DNA of 64,000 nucleotides from Caenorhabditis remanei. Its lineage: Eukaryota; Nematoda; Chromadorea; Rhabditida; Rhabditidae. Below are positions 10,759-21,890 of this stretch, piece by piece; positions within the stretch are counted from its first letter, which is position 1, and the number at the start of each line of letters is the position of its first letter. The notes under the pieces were generated by a model. It was given only the letters and a program-made list of their open reading frames with translations, had not been told where the DNA came from and ran no database searches. A program made the translations under genes and the position numbers. The stretch is taken from contig NC_071332.1 of NCBI RefSeq assembly GCF_010183535.1, forward strand, positions 14,074,001-14,138,000. Reading direction: 5' to 3'.

Positions 10759-12231
10759 ATGAATATTCTCCTATGGAACTCAACAGACTTCTGGGTACCC
10801 AGCTATGTGTTCAACGATGATTCGTACCTTTCCTGGTGGAATTTACCTTATTTTTTGCTCGTTTTTATGGCAATGTTCACATGTTTTTGGCTGTGTTTTT
10901 ATATGACAAAAGTGGTTTGTGAAGTGAAGAAGTTTCATGGAAATGCCACTTATTTGTTGGCTTGTATGTATGCTTCGTGGTTTGAATGCTTCATCGGGAC
11001 CATTTTGATTCTGCCTTATAAATATGGGGTCATTCATTTGGCTGGTCAGTTTTATAAAATCTAATTTTGGATTCACCACAATATCATTAGGATCGGAAAA
11101 CATTGATAAAATGTCAATCAAGGAAGTTTCAGCTGTTTTTCAGTAGACAGCTGACCAATTGTATGAGCATAAACTACAAATTCTTCTTTCGTTGAATGTC
11201 AAGAATCAATTATCAAAAATATGAAAACTTAACTGCCAAGTGAATATGTCTTCATTTCAGAACCTGGTCGTATCATCGAAGGATTTGAGAACACTGAAAA
11301 TTATCTCAGACTAAACGAACTGAACTGGAAATGCTGCCCGATTCTCATTGCTTCATTTCTGGAATGGCATTATGTAGGAATAGTAAACAGTGGATTTTCT
11401 TGTTTTTTACTTGAGAGAACCTTGGCTACAGTACTATTCAAGTAAGTTTCCAGGAGAAATACATCAAGAGAATTCATCATTTTCAGTGACTATGAATCAA
11501 CAAGTCGTCGAAAACTATCAATATTTCTGATAGTTTTCCATCAATCCTATGCAATGTTCATTGCTGTCATGATGTTTTTTCATGTGTTTCCATTGAAAGA
11601 ACTGTTGGGAATGAATGCGTTCGGATTGGTGTTTCTGGTTCCAGTTAGTTCTGGACGACTAGTTTTCCATTATCATTCCAGATCAATTTTTCAGTGCCTA
11701 CTCTTCCTTCGTTATTACAATTTCCGTGCAAGAACAAACATGCGATTGGGTAAGAATATTACAAAGAACTCGTTGGCTGCCAAGTTCCAAACCGAGGAAA
11801 ATCTCAGATCAATTATAGTGAGTCTAGCTGTCCTAGACATGAAATGAGTGTTTATTTCTAGCTAGCGTTTCGAATTTTTGTCATCATGATATTTTTTGAT
11901 ATAGCGTTCCTTGTTATTATTTTCGCCGCTATGTTGAAAGTTCCGGGTGCAAAATATTATTTTCAAGCAGCTGAGCATATTGTCTTCTTGTGAGTCATTT
12001 CATGTGTCTAGCCAAAATTATGTCTGGTTTTTTTTCAGCGGTCCAATATTCTTGGTTCCTGCTGTTGTGTCAACTGAGAAGGATTGGAGAAAGCGATTCC
12101 TTTACTATGTTCCAGTTAATAAAATTCGGATTCGACCGGAGAAATTGGACACAACAAACTATCAGGTGTCGACAATTGCAGAAGAAACAACGGCGATTCA
12201 TTTTATGCAATTACAGAATTTATGGGTTTAG
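10759..12231 (+). CDS. Serpentine chemoreceptor, class E (sre), tandem relative
   Basis: Second SRE receptor. Exons 10759-11044, 11261-11441, 11487-11643, 11695-11817, 11862-11989 and 12039-12231 join in frame to about 355 residues. It matches the upstream gene block for block (MNILLWNSTDFWVPSYVFND start, YASWFECFIGT, ERTLATVLF, NSLAAKFQTEENLRSI, VKVPGA-like segment, GPIFLVPA). It has one extra intron (11644-11694) splitting what is exon 3 in its neighbour; retaining that intron would insert 17 residues in frame. Intact by reading. Confidence 0.85.
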
Positions 12232-13344
12232 GCATTTAACGAATTTCAATAAAAATAATAATAAGAAGGGAAAAGATAAGCATACTGATCATATTCAATA
12301 CTGAATGACTAACGTACCACATGATTCCAAATTCAGTCAAATACTGACATTTTCTTCTCTCAGATGAATAATCAAAACGCGTGGTCCGAGTGGAATTGGA
12401 CAGAATATAGTTGCTGCCAGTTGTACTTGAACACTTTTAATCGCATCCAAGAAAAACTCAATTTTGCCATTTTCACTTGGAGAATTTCGACCATTCGAAA
12501 AACGTCAATTATCGAGAATTAAAAAAGAAGAAACTGCTCCTGATATAAGAAATAACAATAGATAATTCATTTCACTAAATTTCGTAGTCAATGAGAAATT
12601 AGTAAGCGATTTGAAATTTGACAGGCGCTCAGGAAGTTCTGAAAAATCAAAAATGCACACACTTTTCTAAATATTTCCACTGTTCATCTTTCACGATTCC
12701 CAATGGCACACCAACAACAATGGGTACAGTAAATGATCTTTTTTTGGTGGTCACGTTCTGCGTCAACTAGATAAGTGCATTCGATTGTAATGCTGAACGT
12801 AAGGACGTAATGAAAGTGAGAAAAAGTGAGCAGAAAAGAAAAAAAAAACAAGAAATATATTCCAAAGAAAGTTAATAATAAGATAGATGTAAGCTATAGA
12901 ATGATTGTAAATAAGAGGTCATTCGGGAGTTGATGTCTACATCGCCATATACAATAGTACAAGGCGTTATAATAATGAGGGAAATGATGTTGAAAAAGTA
13001 ATGTTTCTTAAAGGAACAGGTGAAATTTATAAATCATTTGTTTCACTTCATTCAGAGATCAGAGATAGGGAAAAGTTTTTGTGATACATATAAGTGTTTC
13101 AACGTCATCAAACTCTATGATTACTACCGTCCGGTACGGGCTTCCTTTTCTGTGTTCTCATTCGATGGATAGCTAATAATGAACACAAGTTTAATGGCTG
13201 AAATAAAACAAGAGAAAAACAGCAATATCTTAACTCTTTCTCTTTTTAAACTATTCCTGACACTCACGTCAGAGATCACAAAATAAACCAGCTCGCACGG
13301 TTTAATAACTTCTCATCAGACAACCAAAACTGAAGTTTTAGGCA
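12232..13344. other. Intergenic region between convergent genes
   Basis: About 1.1 kb of AT-rich sequence with a poly-A run near 12840. I see no gene, RNA or clear repeat. Confidence 0.4.
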
Positions 13345-14494
13345 TCACTCTTTTTTTGGTTCTGAAATTGAAAAATAAATGAAGTTCTCTTTCGTTTTTT
13401 CATATGCATACTTTTTGAATAGCTCTTTCAAAAACATCCGATAAAGTGGAAAGAGAAACATCATACTGATACTGTTCATCGCACTATGCAACCCATACCA
13501 TGCAATAGCTATTTCAGTCAGAAGTTGAGCTGTTCCCAGTTCCAAAATAACTATAAATACTACGAATCCGGGTGGAATGATACATATAACAGATGTCACG
13601 AACTGAACTTGAAGACTTCTGATTGCATCTTCATGTTTCCGAAGACTAGTTTTTGACATTTTCGTCTTCAACACATTCATAATCATAAATATGTCGAAAA
13701 TGAAAACTATGAACAAAACTGCGATGAGAAGACCTCCAGCAAGTAAATATCCAAAGTAGACAATAATTCCAGGGGACCTAAGATATATCGCAAAGTTTGG
13801 TAGAGTTTTGTAGCTCTCCACATACTCTGGATATGTCTGAAAGCCCGAATATTGATTAGCTTACAGCTGAGCAGTTACAAACCTCCATCAAATACTTCCA
13901 CTCCTCAGCTTTGCTCATTTGAAATATTGGAAAACATGCTCCAGCGACAATTGGAGCAATGACTGCGATTGAGTACATAATGGCTAGAAACCAATTGGGA
14001 AGAACATGCTTTTGATCAATGACAGCAAGTGATTGATGCTTTCTGATGAAACAGAGGGAGAGACTTTCCAGAAGTATTATTGCTAATACGAAGAGACTCG
14101 TCTGAAAAATTTGTACCTATTTTTTGGGAAGTTTCAAGATGTAATAAATATTTGGTTTCCTCACAATGGAAATAGTTGTCGGTTCGTCTATGAGATAAGA
14201 CAACAATCCTACAGTATAACCAGATAACAATGGAAATAAATTCATAGGTTGGAATAAACAAGTCAAATGGATATCTGTCGTTGCGCATGATATCTGAAAA
14301 CTCAATTTAGGCGAAATAGTTTCAGTAACAGTTACCTGGAAAAAGAGTAAATAATACCTGTAGCTACCTAGTTTACTACATTGGAAAATGGTCAAGTAAA
14401 TACAGAAACCGTTTAATAAAACGGAAAGAACACCAACAGAATGATAAAAAGTGACAAGAAGGTGAGAAATTGAGAAGTTTATTTCATAGGACAT
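13345..14494 (-). CDS. Serpentine chemoreceptor, sri-like (SRH/SRI group)
   Basis: Minus-strand exons 14494-14336, 14293-14165, 14101-13883 and 13836-13345 join in frame to about 332 residues with seven hydrophobic segments. Features of the SRI/SRH group: FSISHLLVTFYHSVGVLSV at the N-terminus, a FQPMNLFPLLSGYTVGLLS segment, CFIRKHQSL after membrane segment 3, YPEY-x-ESYKTLPNFAIY, and KHEDAIRSLQVQFVTSVICI in membrane segment 6. Class I rather than H is my judgement from these motifs. It is the intact tandem relative of the gene split by the retrotransposon just downstream in coordinate, and serves as the template showing that the split gene was otherwise whole. Confidence 0.8.
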
Positions 14495-14731
14495 GATAAC
14501 TTAGTTGATCGAGTATGACAAACCTAGAACATGAAAAAAAAGAAGCAGCTGAATAAGTAAAGCAGGAAACGTATGATTCCATCAGAAAACTAAAGAAAAT
14601 TTGTCATTATCCAGGCGGCAGAGTCAATGAGCTCCTTCCTTTCTTACCATTTGATATTTTTGGTTTTTGCTGTGAAGATTTTGTGTTTTCTGTAATCATA
14701 AGCTCTCAACTTTGCAGTTTTAATAGTGAAC

Positions 14732-15421
14732 CTACTTTTTCAAAACTTTTTTGAAAAATTTGGTATAGGGAGGAAAAAACATGAACATTCCGATCATATT
14801 CAATAGAGTATGAGCTCCATACCAAGCAATCGACATTTCTGCGAACAGTTGAGACTTCTCGAATTCAAACAATACAACAAAAACTATCAAGGAAGGAGGA
14901 ATGATGCAAATAACTGATGTCGTCAGCTGAACTTGTAGACTTCTGACAGCATCTTCGTGTTTTTTCAGAGTTGATCTTGCCATTTTGGTTTTTACATCAC
15001 TCATTATATAAAATATATCAATGATGAAAAATATTGAAAGAGAGACGATGATGAAGCCGCCAAGCAACAGATAAATCATGAATATAACCGACTTGATATT
15101 TTTGGAAAATATTAGAAAATCGGTGAGATTACGGAAGTTTTCAATCTGAGAAGGATAGTTCTGAAAAATGAATTCGGGTGGAAAAGAAACGAGTGACGTC
15201 CCACTTTAGCGAGATAACTCCATTGTTCTTCGTTGCTCATAGACATTGAATAGAACCAGAACCCTCCGATGAATGGGGCGGATGCCGCTTGAGAAAATAA
15301 GAAACCAGTGAAAAATATCGGCGCAATATGCTTCGATGAGATATTAGCCAGAGATTGATGTTTTTTATAAAAACAGAGGAAGAGAATATTGATGTGAGAA
15401 ATGATTAAAATCATTAAGATC
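14732..15421 (-). pseudogene. 3' part of an sri-like receptor split by the retrotransposon
   Basis: Exons 15421-15205 (remainder of exon 3) and 15160-14732 (exon 4). They encode the region from membrane segment 3 to the C-terminus: FYKKHQSLANISSKH, MSNEEQWSYLAK, then NYPSQIEN and KHEDAVRSLQVQLTTSVICI, ending FKKVLKK. Intron 15204-15161 is a normal GT-AG. Frame is open throughout and aligns with the intact neighbour at 13345-14494. The exon is cut at 15421, directly at the retrotransposon LTR. The 5' part is at 42057-42455. Loss of function is inferred from the 26.6-kb insertion; no other lesion is visible. Confidence 0.85.
15417..15421. repeat. Target-site duplication AGATC, left copy
   Basis: Five bases, AGATC, abutting the first base of the left LTR and repeated at 42057-42061 after the right LTR. 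A 5-bp duplication fits Bel/Pao and other LTR-element integrases. Removing the element and one copy restores the receptor exon frame. Confidence 0.9.
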
Positions 15422-16139
15422 TGTGGCCACCCCTTCTGTCTCCAGAAGGCCGCCGGTAATGTGCCGAGTAGGGTGGGAACATGAGCCCAATTTATACTTC
15501 CGATTGGTGGTTCAGTGGATTTAAAGGAAGTGCCCGATGTGCTGACAACTCAAGTATTTACAAGAACCATTTATTATAGGGAAAAAGCATGTCCCGCGAG
15601 GAACTGCGTTAAAAACCTATTCGGTTCTGCCTTTTACAAAACAATAGAATTTAAAGGGAAAAGGGTTATCGAGGGAATATAGTAGCGGCTCTGCAAGCGA
15701 CCGATACACGTATCGGGGGCTCTCGAGGGGCTACAAGACGCTCTCTAACAACTTCTCTTACAAAACACAATAATAATAACTCTTAAAAAGAGAACAAACA
15801 ACACTAAATTATAAATGGCTTTAGGCCAGTCGAGGGGAGTCGGTCGAGTACGGTCACAGTCGTTTAGCAGGTGTGCGCGTGGCGAGACCAGCGGACGTCG
15901 GAAACAGCGTGCGCCTTTGACTGGAGAGACGCAGACACGACTAAATGGCGGCAACTTGAATTGTGGAATATTACTTCCGCCTGAAATGGGGTTAAAGAGA
16001 CAGGGAAGAAGGGAGTTAATTAACAGAAAGTAAAATACGTAATAAGTATAAACTAAATTAGAATAATTTAGTAATACAAATTACATTTTAGTTTGGAGTG
16101 GGACAGGAATCTGATTCGGGGACCAGGAGACTGTCAACA
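15422..16139 (-). repeat. 3' LTR of the retrotransposon
   Basis: 718 bp, matching 41339-42056 base for base wherever compared. In sense orientation it starts TGTTGACAG and ends GGCCACA. A possible polyadenylation hexamer AATAAA (minus strand) lies at 15570-15575. The last 52 bases of the pol frame run into it. I found no confident TATA box. Confidence 0.93.
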
Positions 16140-19100
16140 CTCCGGGGGGTCTGAGGCCCGGCTGCTTGAGTTATGTGAACATAACGTGCAAGCTTAGCTT
16201 TCGCTTTGCGAGGTTGGTAAGGTCGGACACGGTGGATTGGTAAGCGAATTTTCGCATGATCAACGCTGTCAGGGCGAGAAGACATCATTGGATAACTGAC
16301 CCCTGGACTGTGATTAGCAGTGTCTTGGGGTACCATATCACCATGAGAGATCGCGGAACCTGATGGCTTCGTCAAGTCATCCTTTATCTCGGTATTACGC
16401 TGTCGAGGGGCATTAGAATCAGAATCCAACTTTGCAGAATCGTTAACAGATGCGTGGCGATTAGCATCCAAGTTAGGGACTACCCGCATGAATCCATTTC
16501 CAGATGTGCCTGAACGACTAGCATCTGAATCCGGAGTATGAGGAGATTTCCCAGCTTTGGATGCGCCTGAACGACTAGCTTCCAAATTCGGTACTTTCCG
16601 TTGAGCGCCATCTCCAGATGTGCCTGAACGACAAGCATCTGAATCCGGGGCGGACGGTAGTATCCTTCTAATGGATGTGCCAGATCGACCAACATCCATG
16701 ATTGATCCTGAGTCCGGAGACTGCAGTCTTCTCCTTTTTCTGGGTGCGCCTGAGCGACAAGCAACCAAGTCGGTGTCTGGCCGAGGGGTATCCGGTCGAT
16801 GTCTACCATCGAAGGCTAAAGAATTAGCTGTTCGAGGGGAACCACTGTCGAATATTTTCCCGGGACCAGATGACTTTAGTCCATTCCTTGTATTGGATGC
16901 GCCTGATCGACCAGCTTCCAAATTCGGGACTTCCCGTATAGCGCCATCTCCAGATGTGTCTGAACGACAAGCATCTGAATCCGGGGCGAACGGAATCTTC
17001 ATCCCTCCGATGGATGTGCCAGAACGACCAACATCCAAGTCCGTGGCTGATTCTACTGGCCGAGGGGTATCCGGTCGAGGTGTACCATCGAAGGCTAAAG
17101 AATTAGCTGTTCGAGGGGAACCACTATCGAATCTTTTCCCGGGACCAGATGACTTTAGTCCATTCCTTATATTGGATGCGCCTGATCGACCAGCTTCCAA
17201 ATTCGGGACTTCCCGTATAGCGCCATCTCCAGATGTGTCTGAACGACAAGCATCTGAATCCGGGGCGAACGGAATCTTCATCCCTCCGATGGATGTGCCA
17301 GAACGACCAACATCCAAGTCCGGAACTTTCGAATCTGCTTTAACCAAACTTTCGCTGAAGCTTTGTACTTTGACTTTCGATAATCTCTTTCCTTCAACGC
17401 CGTTCTTCAACGTATTAGATTTGAGGCTCTTAGAAAAAACTGGGAACGTAGCGATGCGAGGGGGATCCGGAGGGTCTTGAGAATCATGAGCACCCTGAAC
17501 CGGCTCAAGAGCGGGATCGTCATCCGAGGATGACACTTCGAGGGGGATCAGTTGATTGACCGGACGCTCATAGATCTTGCCCTTGCATCTAACTGTCGCA
17601 GAACGGATTTCTCCGGTGCTACTGGTTTTTAACGTTTCAATTCGTCCTAGAGGCCAATTGTGTCGGGCTAACTTCTCAGTGTAAATGAACACCAACTGTC
17701 CAACACGAGGTTGTAAGGTGGTTGTACGTTTTTCCGGATACGAGTTCTCCTTCAAATAAGCCAAATACGTTCCAGACCATACATCCCATAGTCTCTCGAG
17801 AACTTCGTCGAGGCCCGCGAGATGATCGAGGGTCCGACGTTCAGTTAGCGAGGGATTTCTGGACGGGTCAAATACCTCCCCTGGATTCAGTCCGTCCTGT
17901 TCCGAAGGAAGATCGATCAGAACAGTCGGGAGTAGAAAGTCCATCGGGCGTAGAGCCGGCAAATCATCAAGATCACGAGGGTTGGGCGTCAATGGTCTGC
18001 TGTTCAACATGGATTCTACACGTACCAACACGTTACTCAGTGCGAAAAATTCTATCTGACTTTTTCCGAGCTCTTTTCTCAATTGATGTTTCACGATCCC
18101 CACCACCCTCTCATAAATTCCCCCTTGCCAGGGAGAGAGAGGAGTGATGTACCGGAAGTTGATTTGATGGAGAGCGAGGAACGAGGTGAAGGATGTACTA
18201 GGTACATAGCTTCGAACGTCATCGGAAAGAATCTTGGCGCCGAGGGTGAAGGTTCGGGCATTGTCCGAATAGATCGAATGCGGTACTCCCCTTCTGGAGA
18301 ATACGTTCTTCAATGCTAGCAGGTACATCTCCGTCGTTCCGTCAGGAATTAACTCGAGGTGAGTTGCGCGTGTGACGAGGCACGTGTATACGAGGAAATA
18401 GGATTTCCCGATACTCCTGCCATCATCGAGGCGATAATTCAGAGGGCCGCCATAATCGAGGCCGACGTGCTGGAACGGGGTTGACGGAGTTGTCCTGAAC
18501 CGAGGGAGTTTCCTTGAGAAAGGATACTCAAACGGCTTGTTATTGACCATTTGACAAGGAATACAACTGCGGATTACAGAATCTGCGAGTTGTTTGTCCG
18601 CTTGGATCCAGTATCTCGTTCGAAGCGCGGCTACCAAATATGTCGAGGGAAGATGTACGTTTTTAATGTGAGTCTCCATCACGAGCAATCTAGCCAACCG
18701 ATGCTTCTTGTGTACCAGAATTAACTTGTGAGTTTCGCTCTCAAGAACTGGCGAGGGAACTCTCCGATGGGCTCGCCAGAGACCGTCGGAGTCGAGGACC
18801 GGTTCCAATTTGGACGGAAATTCCTGCCCGGAGCTAGCGGATTCCTTATAATGTTCTATGAAAACAATTCTCCGAGCAATTGCTCTACCACGAACGCTCG
18901 AATCGAGGGTGCATGAGGAAGATTTGGATTCGATGAACTCCGTCATAGTCGGACTAGTCCACACGTGACGCTTGAATAGCTTAAGTAAGCAGTTAAGGGT
19001 CGAATGCGTATAAGACACGACTCGTGAAAGGGAATTGCTTCGCTCAAACGGAACGAAAGAAACGTACTGTTCCTTACGCTGAGTTGTAAGACACATGCCC

Positions 19101-21886
19101 CGAAGGGCTTCAGTCAGAGCTTGAAACTCTGGCTGGTTTGTCGATTCCTCGACAGTGTCCACCGATTTCGCAGTAGACACAACTGATTTCTCAGGAGGGT
19201 TTTTGTCAGAATTCTTCCGTGCCGCTATTATTTCCGAGGAGATAAGTTCGCGGAAGTCCGAAGGGCAAGTAACATTGCCTTCGAGGCGACATGGCCAAGT
19301 ACTTGGTGGATTCATTAAGAAGTCCGGGCCGCGAAACCATAAAGAACAAGTCTTTAATTCTTCGCTTCCCATTCCTCTGGTGGCAATGTCAGCCGGGTTT
19401 TTGTCGGTGGGGCAATGATGAAATGTGGATGGAATCACGAGGGATTTCAGATTATCACAGTTTTCATTGATGGCCTTGACCCGATTACTAACCCAACATT
19501 TCTTTTGCTCGTTACGAAGGATCCAGTACAAGGCAACCATCGCATCAGAGAAGAATCTGACGGAGCCCGGAGGCTCTGAAGACATAGCGGTTACTACTGA
19601 CATTGCAATTCTCGTGCCGACCTCGATCGCGAGTAATTCGAGACGAGGGATGGTCAAAGTCTTGCAAGCCGATGGCTTAATCTTCGATTTTGCGGTCAGA
19701 AGACCAACCTGAGGCGCCCGGTCATCATACTCATAGAGTGTGTAGACTGCGCAGGCATATGTATCTTTGGAAGCATCCGCAAACACAAGAAGATGACACT
19801 TCTTGTGTTGACCTCTAGGTCTCAACATCCGAGGTATCGTAATCGATGATTCGGAAAATTGTTTCCTAACGGCCTCCCACTGATGAAGTAGGGAACGAGG
19901 GATTTTAGATTTCCAGTCGATACCATCCACCCATAAGTCTCTCATCAAAAGTTTGAATTGGACTAAAAGTGGAGCCAGAACACCGAGGGGATCGAAGGTT
20001 TCAGCCATGCGTGAGGCCACCTGACGTTTAGTCGGGTGTGTCTCCAGCAACGTTGCTAACTTCACTGTGTATGTATCATTTACAGAATTCCAGTGATACC
20101 CGAGTAATTTGACCGTCGTATCAGCTGTGATCTCCTCCCGAGGGAATTTTGACATCTCTTCCGCACAATTTGTGATATATTCTCGAAGACGCATGCTCAT
20201 CGAAGTGAACGCGTTTCTCGAGTCAATCCGAATTTTCTGTATTTCAGCCCTATCATTCGAGGTAATCATTACATTGTCGACGTAGATGTTCTTCCGGATT
20301 CGCTCGGCGATCGGATCGGTCATTCCATTCAGGAAATGATTAATCGTGGCGGCGAGGAGGAACGGAGAACAGGTCATTCCGAATGGAATCCGAGTAAATC
20401 GGTACTCAATAAGATTATCTCGAACTGGGGGCTTCGTGATATCTTTCAACCAGATAAAACGAGTACAGTTGCGATCTTCGGGTACCAGACGTACCTGGTG
20501 AAAGGCTTTCTCGATGTCAGCCACCACCAGGAAGTCGGGTAACCGAGAGCGAATGAGGATGTCGAAAAGATCAACCAGCATCGAGGGTCCAGGTTCGAGG
20601 CAGTCATTAAGACTGAGCTCTCCCCCTTTTTTACTACTAGCATCTAACACGATCCGCAGTTTCGTCGTCAGCGAAGATTCCTTCACTACGACTCGATGGG
20701 GGATGTAATAGACTGGATCTGTATTATTTTCCATCTCCGGGGTTACCATCTCAATAATACCGCTTTCTAGTTGCTTCATTAGAATGTCGTTGTAATCTTG
20801 CATCAAATTCTTTTTTCTTTTCAGAGAGAGAATGAGTTGCTCTAGCCGTTTGCCGGCAACGCCACGGTTTGAAGCGAGGCGTGATTGTTTTCCGTTCCAC
20901 GGGAGGGAAACCATAAGGTTGCCGTCCTCTGCGTAGCGGATGTTCTTTTCGAACTCAGCAACGAGGTCTTTAGCTTCTAATTTTTTCCCTTCAATAGGGC
21001 CGGGTTCTTCGATCCCTACATTCTCGAGGTTCCATAATTGAGAAATCTCCGAGTGGAGACGCTCACAAGAATCTTGAGAATCCACCGGCGTCATGAGCGA
21101 TCCGATGAAGCTATCACAAGTGAAAGCTTCGATCTCGTCACTGATGGATGCGGGCTGGGAAAGGGAAGAACGAGGCGGGGGGAAGATAATCGGAGCGAAC
21201 TTCGTCAACTCCACGAATCTTTCCGAAGGAAGCAACAATCTCCGGGACGTTCCTAATAATCGTGGCAGTAAATCGTTGCCCAGGATCATATCGATGAATT
21301 GTCCGTTAAACGAACTGTCTTTCGATAATTTTCGTGGGTCAATTTGATTGTCACGAAGATAGCGAATATCTGTAGCGCTCAGACGAGGGCATACGAATTT
21401 CGTTTTCGGAAGTCGAGGGGAACCAGCGATTAGCATTGAGAATGGCGTACCATCCGTATGAAAGGACATTTGATAAATGTTCGACTTGTCTGTTGTGGTT
21501 TTGCTATATCCTGAAATGGTCAAAGTTTTTGTTGCTAGTTTAGTCAGACCAAAGCGTTTGGCGCTCTCATGAGAGAGGACCGAAAGCGATGCTCCGGAGT
21601 CGACTAGCGCTAAAACTTTGTGACCGTCGGTTGTCCGAAGAACAACGAATGGTAATTTCGAAATCTCGTCATCATCTTCCACAAGGGATGCGTTATAAAG
21701 GCATTCTTGCGTCAGACGGTCGAGGAATAGCGGCAACCTGTTACATAGAAGTGAGCAATCATCGGTTTTCTGACCCGAGGGTCGAACTAGAGGCGCTGTT
21801 GCTGGCGAGGCAACAGTTGGTACGCTAACCGAGGAAGGCCCAGGGTCTATCCCTGGAAATTTACTGCGAGCCCCCGAGGGGGCCAC
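16088..21886 (-). CDS. pol: Bel/Pao pol polyprotein with a repetitive C-terminal extension
   Basis: Open frame of 1,932 codons. Protease: VDSGAS near residues 95-100. Reverse transcriptase: VVADIEKAFHQVRL near 452-465 and YVDN near 535-538 (the usual YxDD has Asn as its last residue here). RNase H: FADASKDTYACAVY near 700. Integrase: His/Cys zinc region ending CIPC near 1106, then the acidic triad in GLDYGG (about 1140), SDNARTF (about 1205) and GGIYERVVG (about 1256). A DUF5641-like segment follows near 1391. Beyond about 1,520 the protein becomes a run of RSGTS/RSGAS repeats. It has no convincing ATG: the frame overlaps gag by 26 bases in the +1 frame, so it is probably made by frameshift. 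The stop lies 52 bases inside the 3' LTR. No disabling mutation seen. Confidence 0.93.
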   Translation of the reverse strand: MAPSGARSKFPGIDPGPSSVSVPTVASPATAPLVRPSGQKTDDCSLLCNRLPLFLDRLTQECLYNASLVEDDDEISKLPFVVLRTTDGHKVLALVDSGASLSVLSHESAKRFGLTKLATKTLTISGYSKTTTDKSNIYQMSFHTDGTPFSMLIAGSPRLPKTKFVCPRLSATDIRYLRDNQIDPRKLSKDSSFNGQFIDMILGNDLLPRLLGTSRRLLLPSERFVELTKFAPIIFPPPRSSLSQPASISDEIEAFTCDSFIGSLMTPVDSQDSCERLHSEISQLWNLENVGIEEPGPIEGKKLEAKDLVAEFEKNIRYAEDGNLMVSLPWNGKQSRLASNRGVAGKRLEQLILSLKRKKNLMQDYNDILMKQLESGIIEMVTPEMENNTDPVYYIPHRVVVKESSLTTKLRIVLDASSKKGGELSLNDCLEPGPSMLVDLFDILIRSRLPDFLVVADIEKAFHQVRLVPEDRNCTRFIWLKDITKPPVRDNLIEYRFTRIPFGMTCSPFLLAATINHFLNGMTDPIAERIRKNIYVDNVMITSNDRAEIQKIRIDSRNAFTSMSMRLREYITNCAEEMSKFPREEITADTTVKLLGYHWNSVNDTYTVKLATLLETHPTKRQVASRMAETFDPLGVLAPLLVQFKLLMRDLWVDGIDWKSKIPRSLLHQWEAVRKQFSESSITIPRMLRPRGQHKKCHLLVFADASKDTYACAVYTLYEYDDRAPQVGLLTAKSKIKPSACKTLTIPRLELLAIEVGTRIAMSVVTAMSSEPPGSVRFFSDAMVALYWILRNEQKKCWVSNRVKAINENCDNLKSLVIPSTFHHCPTDKNPADIATRGMGSEELKTCSLWFRGPDFLMNPPSTWPCRLEGNVTCPSDFRELISSEIIAARKNSDKNPPEKSVVSTAKSVDTVEESTNQPEFQALTEALRGMCLTTQRKEQYVSFVPFERSNSLSRVVSYTHSTLNCLLKLFKRHVWTSPTMTEFIESKSSSCTLDSSVRGRAIARRIVFIEHYKESASSGQEFPSKLEPVLDSDGLWRAHRRVPSPVLESETHKLILVHKKHRLARLLVMETHIKNVHLPSTYLVAALRTRYWIQADKQLADSVIRSCIPCQMVNNKPFEYPFSRKLPRFRTTPSTPFQHVGLDYGGPLNYRLDDGRSIGKSYFLVYTCLVTRATHLELIPDGTTEMYLLALKNVFSRRGVPHSIYSDNARTFTLGAKILSDDVRSYVPSTSFTSFLALHQINFRYITPLSPWQGGIYERVVGIVKHQLRKELGKSQIEFFALSNVLVRVESMLNSRPLTPNPRDLDDLPALRPMDFLLPTVLIDLPSEQDGLNPGEVFDPSRNPSLTERRTLDHLAGLDEVLERLWDVWSGTYLAYLKENSYPEKRTTTLQPRVGQLVFIYTEKLARHNWPLGRIETLKTSSTGEIRSATVRCKGKIYERPVNQLIPLEVSSSDDDPALEPVQGAHDSQDPPDPPRIATFPVFSKSLKSNTLKNGVEGKRLSKVKVQSFSESLVKADSKVPDLDVGRSGTSIGGMKIPFAPDSDACRSDTSGDGAIREVPNLEAGRSGASNIRNGLKSSGPGKRFDSGSPRTANSLAFDGTPRPDTPRPVESATDLDVGRSGTSIGGMKIPFAPDSDACRSDTSGDGAIREVPNLEAGRSGASNTRNGLKSSGPGKIFDSGSPRTANSLAFDGRHRPDTPRPDTDLVACRSGAPRKRRRLQSPDSGSIMDVGRSGTSIRRILPSAPDSDACRSGTSGDGAQRKVPNLEASRSGASKAGKSPHTPDSDASRSGTSGNGFMRVVPNLDANRHASVNDSAKLDSDSNAPRQRNTEIKDDLTKPSGSAISHGDMVPQDTANHSPGVSYPMMSSRPDSVDHAKIRLPIHRVRPYQPRKAKAKLARYVHITQAAGPQTPRSVDSLLVPESDSCPTPN
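16480..17321 (-). repeat. Tandem repeats in the pol C-terminus (279-bp unit plus short degenerate units)
   Basis: Two near-identical 279-bp units lie in tandem: matching blocks recur at 16971 and 17250, and at 16810 and 17089. 279 is a multiple of 3, so the repeat adds 93 residues per copy in frame. Flanking shorter units repeat the pattern VGRSGTS, ACRSGTSGDGA, LEAGRSGAS. The region encodes a low-complexity, Ser/Gly/Arg/Asp-rich tail after the integrase. Confidence 0.85.
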
Positions 21887-21890
21887 GAAA
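21861..21890 (-). promoter_or_regulatory. gag-pol overlap with GC hairpin, putative +1 frameshift site
   Basis: The gag stop (21861-21863) and the start of the open pol frame (21886) overlap; pol is in the +1 frame. Within the overlap the sense RNA reads GGCCCCCTCGGGGGCTC, able to form a G/C-only stem (21870-21883), preceded by a T run. Such an arrangement suggests programmed frameshifting; the exact slip codon cannot be told from sequence alone. Confidence 0.5.

Noticed and set aside
16620..17480. Long plus-strand open frame (286 codons) opposite the pol C-terminus
   Set aside because: It is the antisense reading of the tandem repeat; repetition of a stop-free unit keeps it open. No acceptor or motif.
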